Source: Shewanella eurypsychrophilus (lineage in GTDB: Bacteria > Pseudomonadota > Gammaproteobacteria > Enterobacterales > Shewanellaceae). Taken from it: a stretch of 64,000 nucleotides of DNA. The translations under genes were made by a program, and so were the position numbers. The notes beneath the pieces were generated by a model. That model worked only from the letters and a program-made list of their open reading frames with translations. It was not told the DNA's origin and did no database searches. Each line of letters starts with the position of its first letter. The first letter of the stretch is position 1. This document shows positions 25,392 through 34,113 of this stretch, one piece after another. The stretch covers positions 3,938,102 through 4,002,101 of the forward strand of contig NZ_CP045503.2 in NCBI RefSeq assembly GCF_007004545.3, written 5' to 3'.

Positions 25392-25867
25392 TTAATTATT
25401 TTCTTCGTTTTAAGTACGAATGGAGGCTGCTGAACTGGTGGGATATAAATGATATCTGAAAACACCTGTCCTATCAGTAGCGCTCCATAGTAATACCATT
25501 AATTTAAGGGTATAAAATTTTCTTACCTTCCGGGTAAGAAATACTATGGCAGTGCTGCACCTATTCGATACAGCCCCAGCAGTAATCCGTGATATGTATT
25601 ACTACTTCGGCACTAAACCCTTTCATGATAGATAAGCGGTATCAACCTGACTATCATTACTGATGTTTAATGCACCTCTACTTTTCAGGACGTTTGCGAT
25701 ACTGAGCTTGAGTCGTACTTAGCGACAGCTCGAAAACGTGAAGTTCATAAAAACATAAGCGGCTTTGGAGATTCTACCCCAAAGCCGCCTATTGTGACCA
25801 ATGTCACGTTTATTTTAGGTCAATTGGAAAGTAATTTACCTTCTGACCACATTTACGTAATAACTAT
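25392..25867. other. Intergenic region between etfA and nhaC, two hairpins, no gene seen
   Basis: About 475 bp. TTTCTTACC pairs with GGTAAGAAA across TTCCG at 25519-25541, about 130 bp upstream of nhaC, where it could be an operator or leader structure. A second hairpin at 25759 is listed as the etf terminator. No ORF stands out. Confidence 0.5.
25759..25788 (-). terminator. Probable terminator of etfBA
   Basis: GCGGCTTTGG pairs perfectly with CCAAAGCCGC over a 10-nt loop. On the minus strand it is followed by TTATGTTTTTATG, a modest T-tract, about 80 bp after etfA. Confidence 0.65.
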
Positions 25868-26791
25868 TTATAGTAACTCAAGCAACTGAGGCACGGCCTC
25901 AAACAGATCTGCTTCCAAACCATAATCGGCAATTTGGAAGATAGGTGCTTCAGGGTCTTTATTAATCGCCACAATCACTTTTGAGTCTTTCATTCCAGCA
26001 AGGTGCTGAATCGCGCCGGAGATCCCCACTGCAATATAGAGATCAGGGGCGACGATCTTACCTGTTTGACCCACTTGTAGATCGTTAGAAACAAACCCCG
26101 CGTCAACCGCAGCACGTGACGCGCCAAGCGCCCCACCTAACTTATCTGCAAGCTGCTCGAGTATGGCGAAGTTCTCACCACTACCTAAACCACGACCACC
26201 AGAAACAACCACTGAGGCAGCCCCAAGCTCTGGACGCTCAGATTTAGATAATTCTTGAGAAACGAATTGAGTTAATGAATCATAAACCTTGTCGATAGCG
26301 ACGGTATCAGCGCTACCGTCGTTAGCTGCTGCATCAAAAGCACTAGAGCGAACAGTCAACACTTTCTTGTCATCAAGACTCTGCACCGTTGCTAATGCAC
26401 TGCCCGCAAAGATTGGTCGCACGAAAGTATCTGGACTCACCACTTCAATCACTTCAGATATTTGAGCCACATCTAAAAGTGCTGAAACACGAGGAAGTGT
26501 GTCTTTACCTAAGCTAGATGCCGCCGCAAGAATATGCTCATACTCAGTAGCAAGTTCAACGATCAGTTGCGAAAGATTATCGGAAAAGCCATTGGCATAT
26601 TGTGCAGCGTCAGCCACCAATACGTGTCTGACACCTGAAAGTTGCTTGGCCGCTTCCACAACTGCATCACAGTTATGACCAGCAACCAAAACGTCAATAT
26701 CACCACCAATAGCTTGTCCACAAGTGACAACTTTGGCTGTATCCAGTTTTAGGCTGGCATTATCATGTTCTGCTAATACTAAAGTTGCCAT
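25868..26791 (-). CDS. etfA: Electron transfer flavoprotein, alpha subunit
   Basis: A 307-residue subunit that binds FAD in the C-terminal domain. Visible: SGGRGLGSGENFAI, GASRAAVDAGF, QVGQTGKIVAPDLY and the ETF signature YIAVGISGAIQHLAGM with INKDPEAPIF. ETF accepts electrons from acyl-CoA dehydrogenases such as LiuA and passes them to ETF:ubiquinone oxidoreductase. It overlaps the etfB stop by one base. No dehydrogenase lies next to it. Confidence 0.95.
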   Translation of the reverse strand: MATLVLAEHDNASLKLDTAKVVTCGQAIGGDIDVLVAGHNCDAVVEAAKQLSGVRHVLVADAAQYANGFSDNLSQLIVELATEYEHILAAASSLGKDTLPRVSALLDVAQISEVIEVVSPDTFVRPIFAGSALATVQSLDDKKVLTVRSSAFDAAANDGSADTVAIDKVYDSLTQFVSQELSKSERPELGAASVVVSGGRGLGSGENFAILEQLADKLGGALGASRAAVDAGFVSNDLQVGQTGKIVAPDLYIAVGISGAIQHLAGMKDSKVIVAINKDPEAPIFQIADYGLEADLFEAVPQLLELL

Positions 26792-27540
26792 TAGATCACC
26801 TTCGCTTCATTTTTTAACTTGTCAGCCAGTTCTGCAACAGAAGCCACCATCACACCGCCTTTACGTTCAGCCGGTGGAGTGACCTTCAATATTGTTTGAT
26901 GTTGCTTCAAACTCACGCCTAAATCATCAATGGAAACCGTTTCTAGAGGCTTGCGTTTAGCTTTCATGATATTGGGTAATTTTGCGTATCTAGGCTCATT
27001 TAAACGTAGATCAGCAGTAACAATGGCAGGAAGTGAAACCGTTATACTCTGCAAACCACCATCAACCTCACGCGTCACAGCGAGTGTATCACCCTCGATT
27101 TTAACCTCTGAGGCAAAAGTGGCTTGTGGCATATTAGCCAATGCCGCTAACATCTGCCCAGTCTGGTTGTTATCACCATCGATAGTCTGTTTGCCCAAAA
27201 TGATCAGTTGTGCCTGCTCTTTTTGCTGAACCGCATTGAGTAGCTTAGCAATAGATAAAGGGACTAACGCCTCGTCTGTTTCAATATGTATGCCGCGATC
27301 AGCACCTAAGGCCATCGCTGTGCGCAACTGCTCTTGTGCCGCTTTAGGGCCTACTGTTACGACCACAACTTCAGAAGCAACACCCGCTTCTTTTAAACGC
27401 ACGGCTTCTTCTACTGCAATCTCACAAAAAGGGTTAATCGCCATTTTCAAGTTAGCGGTATCGACATCGGTATTATCAGCGTTCACTCTGACTTTTACGT
27501 TGGCATCGACGACGCGCTTAACAGGCACCAATACTTTCAT
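26791..27540 (-). CDS. etfB: Electron transfer flavoprotein, beta subunit
   Basis: A 249-residue beta subunit starting MKVLVPVKRVVDANVKVRV, with NPFCEIAVEEAVRLKE, the AMP-binding GADRGIHIE area and LGKQTIDGDNNQTGQMLA. It ends in the conserved ETVSIDDLGV stretch plus tail. First gene of etfBA. A LiuR-like palindrome lies about 80 bp upstream, suggesting co-regulation with leucine catabolism. Confidence 0.95.
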   Translation of the reverse strand: MKVLVPVKRVVDANVKVRVNADNTDVDTANLKMAINPFCEIAVEEAVRLKEAGVASEVVVVTVGPKAAQEQLRTAMALGADRGIHIETDEALVPLSIAKLLNAVQQKEQAQLIILGKQTIDGDNNQTGQMLAALANMPQATFASEVKIEGDTLAVTREVDGGLQSITVSLPAIVTADLRLNEPRYAKLPNIMKAKRKPLETVSIDDLGVSLKQHQTILKVTPPAERKGGVMVASVAELADKLKNEAKVI

Positions 27541-27620
27541 AGGGCTTCCTTCTTACGTCATATTTTGAGGAGTTGAGTATAGGTTAACACCCACACAAAG
27601 TAGACCCACTCTACGTGCTG

Positions 27621-27636
27621 TTAACGTTAACGTCAA
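27621..27636. promoter_or_regulatory. Predicted LiuR site upstream of etfBA
   Basis: TTAACGTTAACGTCAA is a near-perfect 16-bp palindrome of the same type as the site before liuR. It lies between the divergent etfB and hns genes, about 80 bp from the etfB start, and etfBA is a plausible member of the LiuR regulon because LiuA needs ETF. Confidence 0.6.
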
Positions 27637-27769
27637 TAAGGTTTCAAACGCTTGTTTGTATTTTTAATGATACAGGTATAATTAAGGCTAATTTCGACTG
27701 CAAATAATATCAATATTTCCTACAACTGTTAAATTTAAATATATATTCATGCAATAAACAAAATATTAT

Positions 27770-27802
27770 TTGATCCTTGCCCTAATAATTCCTATTATTA
27801 GG
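27770..27802 (+). promoter_or_regulatory. hns promoter with overlapping inverted repeat
   Basis: TTGATC (27770-27775) and TATTAT (27793-27798), 17 bp apart, form a good sigma-70 promoter. The -10 box lies within a perfect inverted repeat, CCTAATAAT and ATTATTAGG around TCCT (27781-27802). Its position suits an autoregulatory or other operator. Confidence 0.6.
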
Positions 27803-27844
27803 CTTGTAATTAATACTCACTTGAAATAATTGGACCAAATAATT

Positions 27845-28237
27845 ATGAGCGATTTTCTTGAAATACTTACTCATGGCCGCCGTTTTAAAGCCGCAGTAAA
27901 AGAACTGTCAATTGAAGATTTAAAAGAACTAGCGGTGAAACTTGATAAAGTTATCTCAGAAAGAGATGCTCAAGCCGAAGAAGAAGCGGCTGTGAATGCA
28001 GAAAGAAACGCCAAAATTGATGATATTCGCAAGCAGATGGAAGCCGTAGGTCTATCTATTGATGATCTTGGTTCAAATGAGATTAAAGCCGTACCTAAGA
28101 AACGTGCACCTCGCCCAGCTAAATATACTATAGCTGTAAATGGTGAAGCGATTACTTGGACGGGTCAAGGCCGTATGCCTACAGTATTTAAAAATGAGCT
28201 AGATAAAGGTCGTACTATGGAAGACTTCCTCATCTAA
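27845..28237 (+). CDS. hns: H-NS-like nucleoid protein
   Basis: A 130-residue H-NS family protein: N-terminal oligomerisation helices (about 1-60, SDFLEILTHGRRFKAAVKEL, then a charged coiled coil), a flexible linker around residue 85 (PKKRAPRPAKY), and a C-terminal DNA-binding domain with TWTGQGRMP, the AT-hook-like QGR motif that inserts in the minor groove of AT-rich DNA. It compacts DNA and silences foreign genes. The frame extends upstream to a TTG at 27830, but ATG 27845 with GGA upstream gives the usual N-terminus. A promoter and terminator flank it. Confidence 0.92.
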   Translation: MSDFLEILTHGRRFKAAVKELSIEDLKELAVKLDKVISERDAQAEEEAAVNAERNAKIDDIRKQMEAVGLSIDDLGSNEIKAVPKKRAPRPAKYTIAVNGEAITWTGQGRMPTVFKNELDKGRTMEDFLI

Positions 28238-28266
28238 ATCACTTCCCTCAATCGGAAGTTGTATAT

Positions 28267-28290
28267 TAAGCCGGCTAGCGCCGGTTTTTT
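28267..28290 (+). terminator. Rho-independent terminator of hns
   Basis: CCGGC pairs with GCCGG over a TAGC loop, extended by AAG/TTT pairing, and is followed by seven T. It lies about 30 bp after the hns stop. Confidence 0.8.
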
Positions 28291-28394
28291 TATATCTGTT
28301 TTGTAGCAATAATTATAAGAAAAATTACAATTACTCCTTGGTATTTACATCGCATTTCAGATAATCTCACCCTACGTACCGCAAACTATAGTTA

Positions 28395-31300
28395 ATGTCT
28401 AAAATGAGTCATATAATAAAAACCATAACGATAATCACGACATTATTTTCATTTAGCACCGCTTATGTACAAGCTAATAACCAACTAACTGATAATACAC
28501 CAAAATTAACAGCCCTATCTCATGCGACATTAATGATTGAACCTGGTCACAGTATCGAAAATGCGACGCTGTTGATTAAAAACAATAAAATAATTGATGT
28601 TATTAAAAATGATAAAGTACCAGCACACGCACTTACCATAGATCTCAGCGGCTACACCATTTACCCAGGATTTATAGATCCCTTCACCGAATACGCTATC
28701 GAATTTGAATATCAAAAAGTAGAAGTGACGCCGCCTATTTATGAAATTAAACGTATAGGTGGAAATGCTGAGAATGGGGCTATTCATTCTGAAAAAGAAT
28801 GGGTGAACTATGTTTCACCTAATTCCGACGATGCCAAGAGTTGGGTCAACAACGGATTCACCAGTGTTCAATCAAGTTATTTAGACGGTATCTTCCGTGG
28901 CAGAGGCGTGACATTATCTTTAGCTGAAAAAAATGCCAACCAAGTTATTTATCAAACCCACGCAAGCCATTTCTTAGCATTTGATAAAGGCAGTTCACCT
29001 CAAGATTACCCTAGCTCGCTAATGGGCAGTATTGCCCTTATTCGACAAACCTTTGCCGATGCTGCCTGGTATGGACAAAATAGACACAAATCATTTTCAA
29101 AATCAGAAACTCAATTAATCGAATTTAATAGTGCCCATGCAGCACTTGCTGATATAGAAGATGAGCAAATAGTTTTTGATACTGCAAATTTAAATAATCA
29201 ACTCAGGGCCGCTCACTTATTAAGCAAACATGAGTATAATGCGACTTTACTGGGTAATGGCCAAGAGTATGCCCGCATTGATGAGCTCAAATCCTATGGC
29301 TATGGTTTAATTCTGCCACTGAATTTTCCAGCCGCTCCCCTCGTTGGTGATGATGACAACGAAAGAGAAATTAGCTTAGCGCAGATGCGTCATTGGGAAC
29401 GTGCTCCCGCTAATTTAAAAGCGGTTGAACAAGCAGAGATTCCATTTTCTTTAACTCAACACGGCATTAAAGCTGAAGATTTCTGGCCCAGACTTAGACA
29501 AGCGATTAAGTATGGCTTGAGTGAGCAAACAGCCTTGGCAGCACTGACCACTGAAGCCGCCGAAATGGTTGGTACCAGCGAATTTACTGGTCGTCTTAAA
29601 GCTGGATTTATGGCCGACTTAGTGATCACTAAAGGTAATATCTTCCAAGAGGGAAAGATACATAGCATCTGGCTACAAGGCGATGAGCAACAGATAATTA
29701 ACAGAGATACCGCACCACTGAACTCAAATTATCAGCTACAGATCGGTGAACTGACGTTAGAACTTGCTATATCAAATGAAAAGGCTGACCTATCGGGTAC
29801 CCTGTCCAGTGGTGAGCAGGAGCTTACACTTGCTCAAATCAGTTACCTTAACAAGCGCCTTAACTTTAATGTCGACATGACAGCAGCAGGCTTTGATGGC
29901 ATCAACCGTTTCACCTTATGGTTTGATGAGCAAGGTATACGTGGTCGCATGTTAGATAAAGCTGGCATGGTAACCCCGATTGCAGGACTCGTTAGCGCTA
30001 AAGCAATCGCTCCCCAAGATGAAAAGCATAATGAACCTATCGAACTTATCTCAAATGTCACTTTACCCAATGTGGCCTACGGCAGAAGTACCTTAGCCAA
30101 GAGTGAGAAGCTACATGTCAGCAACGCCACTATCTGGACATCCGATAAGCAAGGTGTATTAGAAAACAGCGACATCATCCTCTCTCGAGGTAAAATTGAA
30201 CAAATAGGTAAAAACCTTAAAACGCCTTCGGGCTACCAGCATATCGATGCCACAGGCAAACACATCACTGCTGGCATTATCGATGAGCACTCACACATTG
30301 CGATAAATGGTGGTACGAACGAAGGTACGGATGCCATCACCTCAGAAGTGCGCATCGGCGATATCATCAACCCCGACGACATCGCGATTTATCGCGCCGC
30401 TGCAGGTGGCGTAACCACAGCTCAACTGCTTCATGGCAGTGCCAATCCCATTGGTGGTCAAGCACAAGTGATACAAATGAAGTGGGGTGAGAATGCCAAC
30501 GGCTTAAAATATAGTCCGGCACCAGCAAGCATCAAGTTTGCTTTAGGTGAAAATGTAAAACAGAGCAACTGGGGCGATAAATTTAACCGACGTTTTCCCC
30601 AAAGCCGTATGGGGGTTAAATCGCTATTTACAGAGGCCTTTAATGAAGCCATTGCCTATGAAGCATCAATTAAACGCTATCAAGACTTAAGAGGCAGCGA
30701 GAAACGCAGACGTGTCGCACCCAAAATCAACTACCGTTTAGCGGCTATTGCCGAAGTATTACAGCAAAAACGTGACGTACATATTCATTCATATGTGCAA
30801 TCTGAAGTCTTAATGTTTCTCCGTTTAGCCGAAACTTATGACTTTAAAGTCAAAACTTTCACCCATATTCTTGAAGGTTATAAAGTTGCCGAAGAGATGG
30901 CTATACATGGCGCCTCAGCTTCAACGTTCTCAGATTGGTGGGCTTATAAATTTGAAGTTTATGATGCCATTCCGCAAAACACGTGTTTGATGCAGAACAA
31001 GGGCGTGCTCACCAGCATTAACTCCGATGATTACGAAATGCAACGCAGGTTAAATCAAGAAGCGGCAAAATCTATGATGTATTGTGACATGTCAGCTGAG
31101 GATGCCTGGAACATGATCACCATCAACCCGGCGATTCAACTGGGAATTGATGAGTACATAGGTTCAATTACAAAAGGTAAACAAGCCGATATCGTCCTCT
31201 GGGATCACTCTCCTCTGTCTGTGTACGCCAAAGTTGAAGCAACCTGGATTGAAGGAAAGCGTTACTTCGATCGCCAAGCTGATAAACGACAACAAACAGC

Positions 31301-31466
31301 AGTGACCACAGAAAGAGCGGCGTTAATTCAAAAAATACTCCTCAGTGAATCGACGCCTAGCAGCCTACCGCCGGGTGAAACGGTCATTGAGACGAGTGAA
31401 CCCGAATGGCACTGTGACACCCAGTATGATGTTTGGCATCAAGCACGTTTATTGGGAGGTCTGTAA
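28395..31466 (+). CDS. Secreted double amidohydrolase-domain protein
   Basis: A 1023-residue exported protein: signal peptide to about residue 28 (STAYVQA), then two amidohydrolase-superfamily modules. The first (about 35-430) has the usual beta-sandwich edges (ENATLLIKNNKIIDVI, GYTIYPGFIDPFTEY, later GFMADLVIT) but DPF replaces the metal-binding HxH, so it is probably inactive. The second (about 570-990) has H632-S-H634 in GIIDEHSHIA, further His in VHIHSYVQ and THILEGYK, and SINSDDYE, so it is probably a metal-dependent hydrolase of the imidazolonepropionase-like type. Peptide- or cyclic-amide hydrolysis in the periplasm is inferred; the substrate is unknown. The stop overlaps the next start (TAATG). 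Confidence 0.8.
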   Translation: MSKMSHIIKTITIITTLFSFSTAYVQANNQLTDNTPKLTALSHATLMIEPGHSIENATLLIKNNKIIDVIKNDKVPAHALTIDLSGYTIYPGFIDPFTEYAIEFEYQKVEVTPPIYEIKRIGGNAENGAIHSEKEWVNYVSPNSDDAKSWVNNGFTSVQSSYLDGIFRGRGVTLSLAEKNANQVIYQTHASHFLAFDKGSSPQDYPSSLMGSIALIRQTFADAAWYGQNRHKSFSKSETQLIEFNSAHAALADIEDEQIVFDTANLNNQLRAAHLLSKHEYNATLLGNGQEYARIDELKSYGYGLILPLNFPAAPLVGDDDNEREISLAQMRHWERAPANLKAVEQAEIPFSLTQHGIKAEDFWPRLRQAIKYGLSEQTALAALTTEAAEMVGTSEFTGRLKAGFMADLVITKGNIFQEGKIHSIWLQGDEQQIINRDTAPLNSNYQLQIGELTLELAISNEKADLSGTLSSGEQELTLAQISYLNKRLNFNVDMTAAGFDGINRFTLWFDEQGIRGRMLDKAGMVTPIAGLVSAKAIAPQDEKHNEPIELISNVTLPNVAYGRSTLAKSEKLHVSNATIWTSDKQGVLENSDIILSRGKIEQIGKNLKTPSGYQHIDATGKHITAGIIDEHSHIAINGGTNEGTDAITSEVRIGDIINPDDIAIYRAAAGGVTTAQLLHGSANPIGGQAQVIQMKWGENANGLKYSPAPASIKFALGENVKQSNWGDKFNRRFPQSRMGVKSLFTEAFNEAIAYEASIKRYQDLRGSEKRRRVAPKINYRLAAIAEVLQQKRDVHIHSYVQSEVLMFLRLAETYDFKVKTFTHILEGYKVAEEMAIHGASASTFSDWWAYKFEVYDAIPQNTCLMQNKGVLTSINSDDYEMQRRLNQEAAKSMMYCDMSAEDAWNMITINPAIQLGIDEYIGSITKGKQADIVLWDHSPLSVYAKVEATWIEGKRYFDRQADKRQQTAVTTERAALIQKILLSESTPSSLPPGETVIETSEPEWHCDTQYDVWHQARLLGGL

Positions 31467-32824
31467 TGAAGATGACTATTATGGTGGTAAATATGGCTGT
31501 AAATATGGCAGCAAAGCCGCTTGTGACCGCCAAGCAGCGGTTGCTCACTTTAGGGCTTAGCTTGGGACTTATCTTGGGACTAGGTTTAGGGGCAAGCATG
31601 CCCGTACAGGCCCACGACATGGTCCCGGGCGAAGCGCAATCGGCAGCAATATTATTTACCAATGCCACCCTACATACGGCCATTGATGGTGTTAAAGTCA
31701 ATACTGACCTGCTTATTGAACAGGGTCAAATAACTGCAATGGGTCAAAATATTATTGCCCCCGATGCCATCCGCATCGATGTCACGGGCAAGCATATCTA
31801 TCCGGGTCTAATAGCCCTTGATACCAGCTTAGGCATAGTGGAAGTTGAGATGATGCGCCCGAGTAACGACATTTACGAAGTCGGTCAGAGTAATCCTCAG
31901 TTAGAGGTGATAACAGCTTTTAACCCAGATTCGGAGATCATTCCCACCATACGTGTTAACGGCATAACCCATGCTCAGGTTGTCCCCCAAGGTGACAGCC
32001 TAGCCGGACAATCCTCTGTGGTGTCACTAGATAGCTGGACAGTAGAAGATGCACTCGTGCCGAGCACTAAAGCATTTCACCTCTATTGGCCACGCTTAGG
32101 TCGCCTGCCCCATGACAAAGAAAAACGTCAAGAGCAGAATGATGAATATAATCAGCAAGTGAGCGATGTCAGCGCGGCTTTTTCTGACGGCTATCGCTAC
32201 TTTTTAGCGAACAAGGCCGGCAAAGTCGCCACAGTCGACCTACGCTGGCAGGCGTTACTGCCTCTTTATCAAAAAAATGCTCAGTTATTTGTGCATGCCA
32301 ACCGTCAAAAACAGATAGAAGAAGCGGCTTCTTTAGCTAAGAAGTATGGTTTCAGTCTGATTATTGTGGGTGGTTATGATGCCTGGCGACTCGGTGATCT
32401 CCTCAATGAAATCAATGCTAAGGTTGTCTATACCCGCACTTTAAGCCTACCGATGAGAAAAGATGAGCCTATCGACTTAAGCTTTAAGATCCCCTCACTG
32501 CTTAAGCAAGCTGAGATCCCTTTTGCCCTAGGCTTTTCGTCAGACTGGAACAGTCGTAACCTCCCCCTAGCAGCGGGGCAAACTGTGGCTTATGGACTCA
32601 CCAAACAGGATGCATTGAAAAGTGTCAGCCTAGATGCCGCCAGAATACTCGGCATTAACGATATGGGCGCACTTGCTGTCGGTTATAAGGCTAACTTAGT
32701 GATCTCTAAAGGCGATATCTTAGATCCGATGGAAACCAAGATTGAGCAGGTCTATATCGACGGCCGCAAAATTGATCTCAATAATCGTCAACAACAGCTT
32801 TATCAAAAGTACCTAAAGCGCTAG
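31466..32824 (+). CDS. Secreted amidohydrolase-like protein lacking the HxH motif
   Basis: A 452-residue protein with an N-terminal hydrophobic export segment (about 20-48, ending MPVQAHD) and one amidohydrolase module (VNTDLLIEQGQITAMGQNI, HIYPGLIALDTSLG, ending GYKANLVISKGDILDP). The metal-binding HxH expected after PGLI is replaced by ALD, as in the first module of the preceding protein, so it may be a non-catalytic partner. The ATG at 31466 overlaps the upstream stop and has a strong GGGAGG box 7 nt before it; an in-frame upstream extension to 31433 was discarded. A terminator hairpin follows. Confidence 0.78.
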   Translation: MKMTIMVVNMAVNMAAKPLVTAKQRLLTLGLSLGLILGLGLGASMPVQAHDMVPGEAQSAAILFTNATLHTAIDGVKVNTDLLIEQGQITAMGQNIIAPDAIRIDVTGKHIYPGLIALDTSLGIVEVEMMRPSNDIYEVGQSNPQLEVITAFNPDSEIIPTIRVNGITHAQVVPQGDSLAGQSSVVSLDSWTVEDALVPSTKAFHLYWPRLGRLPHDKEKRQEQNDEYNQQVSDVSAAFSDGYRYFLANKAGKVATVDLRWQALLPLYQKNAQLFVHANRQKQIEEAASLAKKYGFSLIIVGGYDAWRLGDLLNEINAKVVYTRTLSLPMRKDEPIDLSFKIPSLLKQAEIPFALGFSSDWNSRNLPLAAGQTVAYGLTKQDALKSVSLDAARILGINDMGALAVGYKANLVISKGDILDPMETKIEQVYIDGRKIDLNNRQQQLYQKYLKR

Positions 32825-32836
32825 ACTCCCTCCAAT

Positions 32837-32876
32837 AGGCCATAAAAGACCGCCTTTTATGGCCTTAGCTATTTTT
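32837..32876 (+). terminator. Terminator after the amidohydrolase pair
   Basis: AGGCCATAAAAG pairs perfectly with CTTTTATGGCCT over a 5-nt loop. A short spacer and TATTTTT follow. It lies 12 bp after the stop. Confidence 0.7.
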
Positions 32877-32933
32877 ACTGGTGTACTCATAAATAGTACT
32901 TGAATAAGTCTATTGTAATAACAGGCCTGAATA

Positions 32934-33320
32934 ATGAAAACCCTATTAATCCCTGCCCTTGTTTTAATGCTTAGCGCCTGTGCCGGCGAATACAAATTTA
33001 ACAGTAACCTAAGCGGTGAAGCCATCGATGACTATTTTAAAGCATCGGATGTGACTCTCTATGAGAACTCATTGGCGCCAAAACCACCCTACGAGATTAT
33101 CGGCCTAGTCGAAGGTGAGACGTGCCAGGAACAAGCCAACGATGCACCAGCGGATATCAGTGTAGCGCGCACACTTGCCCGAAGAGCTGCTGCCGATAAA
33201 GGTGCTAATGGTTTAATTATCAAAAAATGCCTAGTTGTAGAAGAGCAAACTCAAGGTTGCTTCAGCCGTGCGATCTGTTTGGGACAAGCAATAAAAAGCC
33301 CGCAAACAGGCAGTCAATAA
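32934..33320 (+). CDS. rcsF: RcsF-like outer-membrane lipoprotein
   Basis: A 128-residue lipoprotein with lipobox LSAC16. The C-terminal domain matches E. coli RcsF: YEIIGLVEGETCQ, DISVARTLARRAAADKGANGLI, then KKCLVV and GCFSRAICLGQAI, keeping the four Cys that form two disulfides. In enterics RcsF senses envelope stress and signals to the Rcs phosphorelay via IgaA and BamA. The following gene is trmO, as in E. coli (rcsF-trmO-proS), which supports orthology. Whether a full Rcs pathway exists cannot be judged here; no rcsB/C/D or igaA lies in the window. Confidence 0.85.
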   Translation: MKTLLIPALVLMLSACAGEYKFNSNLSGEAIDDYFKASDVTLYENSLAPKPPYEIIGLVEGETCQEQANDAPADISVARTLARRAAADKGANGLIIKKCLVVEEQTQGCFSRAICLGQAIKSPQTGSQ

Positions 33321-33373
33321 CTGACAAGCAATAATCAGACAAACAATCTATCAGCAATTCAAAGAAACCATCA

Positions 33374-34096
33374 ATGAGTTTTAAGAGTCAAATCGAAGCT
33401 GTGGCGTACTGTCGTACGCCCTATAAACAGAAGTTTGGTATCCCCAGGCAGCCTGGCCTTGTCAGCGCAGCAAGAGGTTTTGTCGAACTGCAAGCCCCAT
33501 TCAATCATATCGATACCGTCAGAGGCCTGGAGCAATACTCTCACCTATGGTTAGTTTTTTGTTTCCATGAGAACCTTGAGCAAGGCTGGAAAACCACGGT
33601 ACGTCCACCGCGTCTTGGGGGGAATGAAAAAATGGGTGTGTTTGCTACTCGCTCTACTTTCAGACCTAATGGCCTTGGTCAGTCTGTAGTCAAGCTACAT
33701 AAGATCCATCAACGCAAGGGCTACGTGGGCTTAGAGATCTCAGGTATGGATCTACTCGATGGCACCCCAATCATAGACATTAAGCCCTATATCCCCTTCT
33801 CGGATTCGCTGCCGGATGCCCTAGGGGGCATTGCCCATGAAGCCCCCGTTTTAACCGATGTTACGTTTAGTCAGCTAGCTAAACAACAGCTCCAAGGTTA
33901 TCAAAAACAAGAGATGTACCTTCATCTTGAAGCCTTGATCATCGGTGTACTGGCTCAAGACCCGCGCCCAGCCTATAAGAAAGCCAAGGCCGACCCTAAG
34001 CTATACCAAGTTGCACTTTATGACTTAGATATTCTCTGGCGAGTGATAGACGATACCATCCTTGTACAAGAGATAGTCGCGGGTACCTCGGTATAA
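33374..34096 (+). CDS. trmO: tRNA (N6-threonylcarbamoyladenosine37-N6)-methyltransferase
   Basis: A 240-residue SAM-dependent methyltransferase of the TsaA/YaeB family that converts t6A37 to m6t6A37 in tRNA-Thr. Visible: FGIPRQPGLV near the start, YSHLWLVFCFHEN, the ATRSTFRPNGLGQSVVKL signature and LDGTPIIDIKPYIPFSD, followed by the C-terminal domain. Family length is normal. It follows rcsF by about 50 bp. In E. coli proS follows directly, but here proS is over 6 kb away beyond an insert. Confidence 0.94.
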   Translation: MSFKSQIEAVAYCRTPYKQKFGIPRQPGLVSAARGFVELQAPFNHIDTVRGLEQYSHLWLVFCFHENLEQGWKTTVRPPRLGGNEKMGVFATRSTFRPNGLGQSVVKLHKIHQRKGYVGLEISGMDLLDGTPIIDIKPYIPFSDSLPDALGGIAHEAPVLTDVTFSQLAKQQLQGYQKQEMYLHLEALIIGVLAQDPRPAYKKAKADPKLYQVALYDLDILWRVIDDTILVQEIVAGTSV

Positions 34097-34113
34097 TTGC
34101 ATAGAAGAATCCA

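Noticed and set aside
31345..31560. 71-codon ORF across the amidohydrolase junction
   Set aside because: It overlaps two strongly supported coupled genes in another frame.
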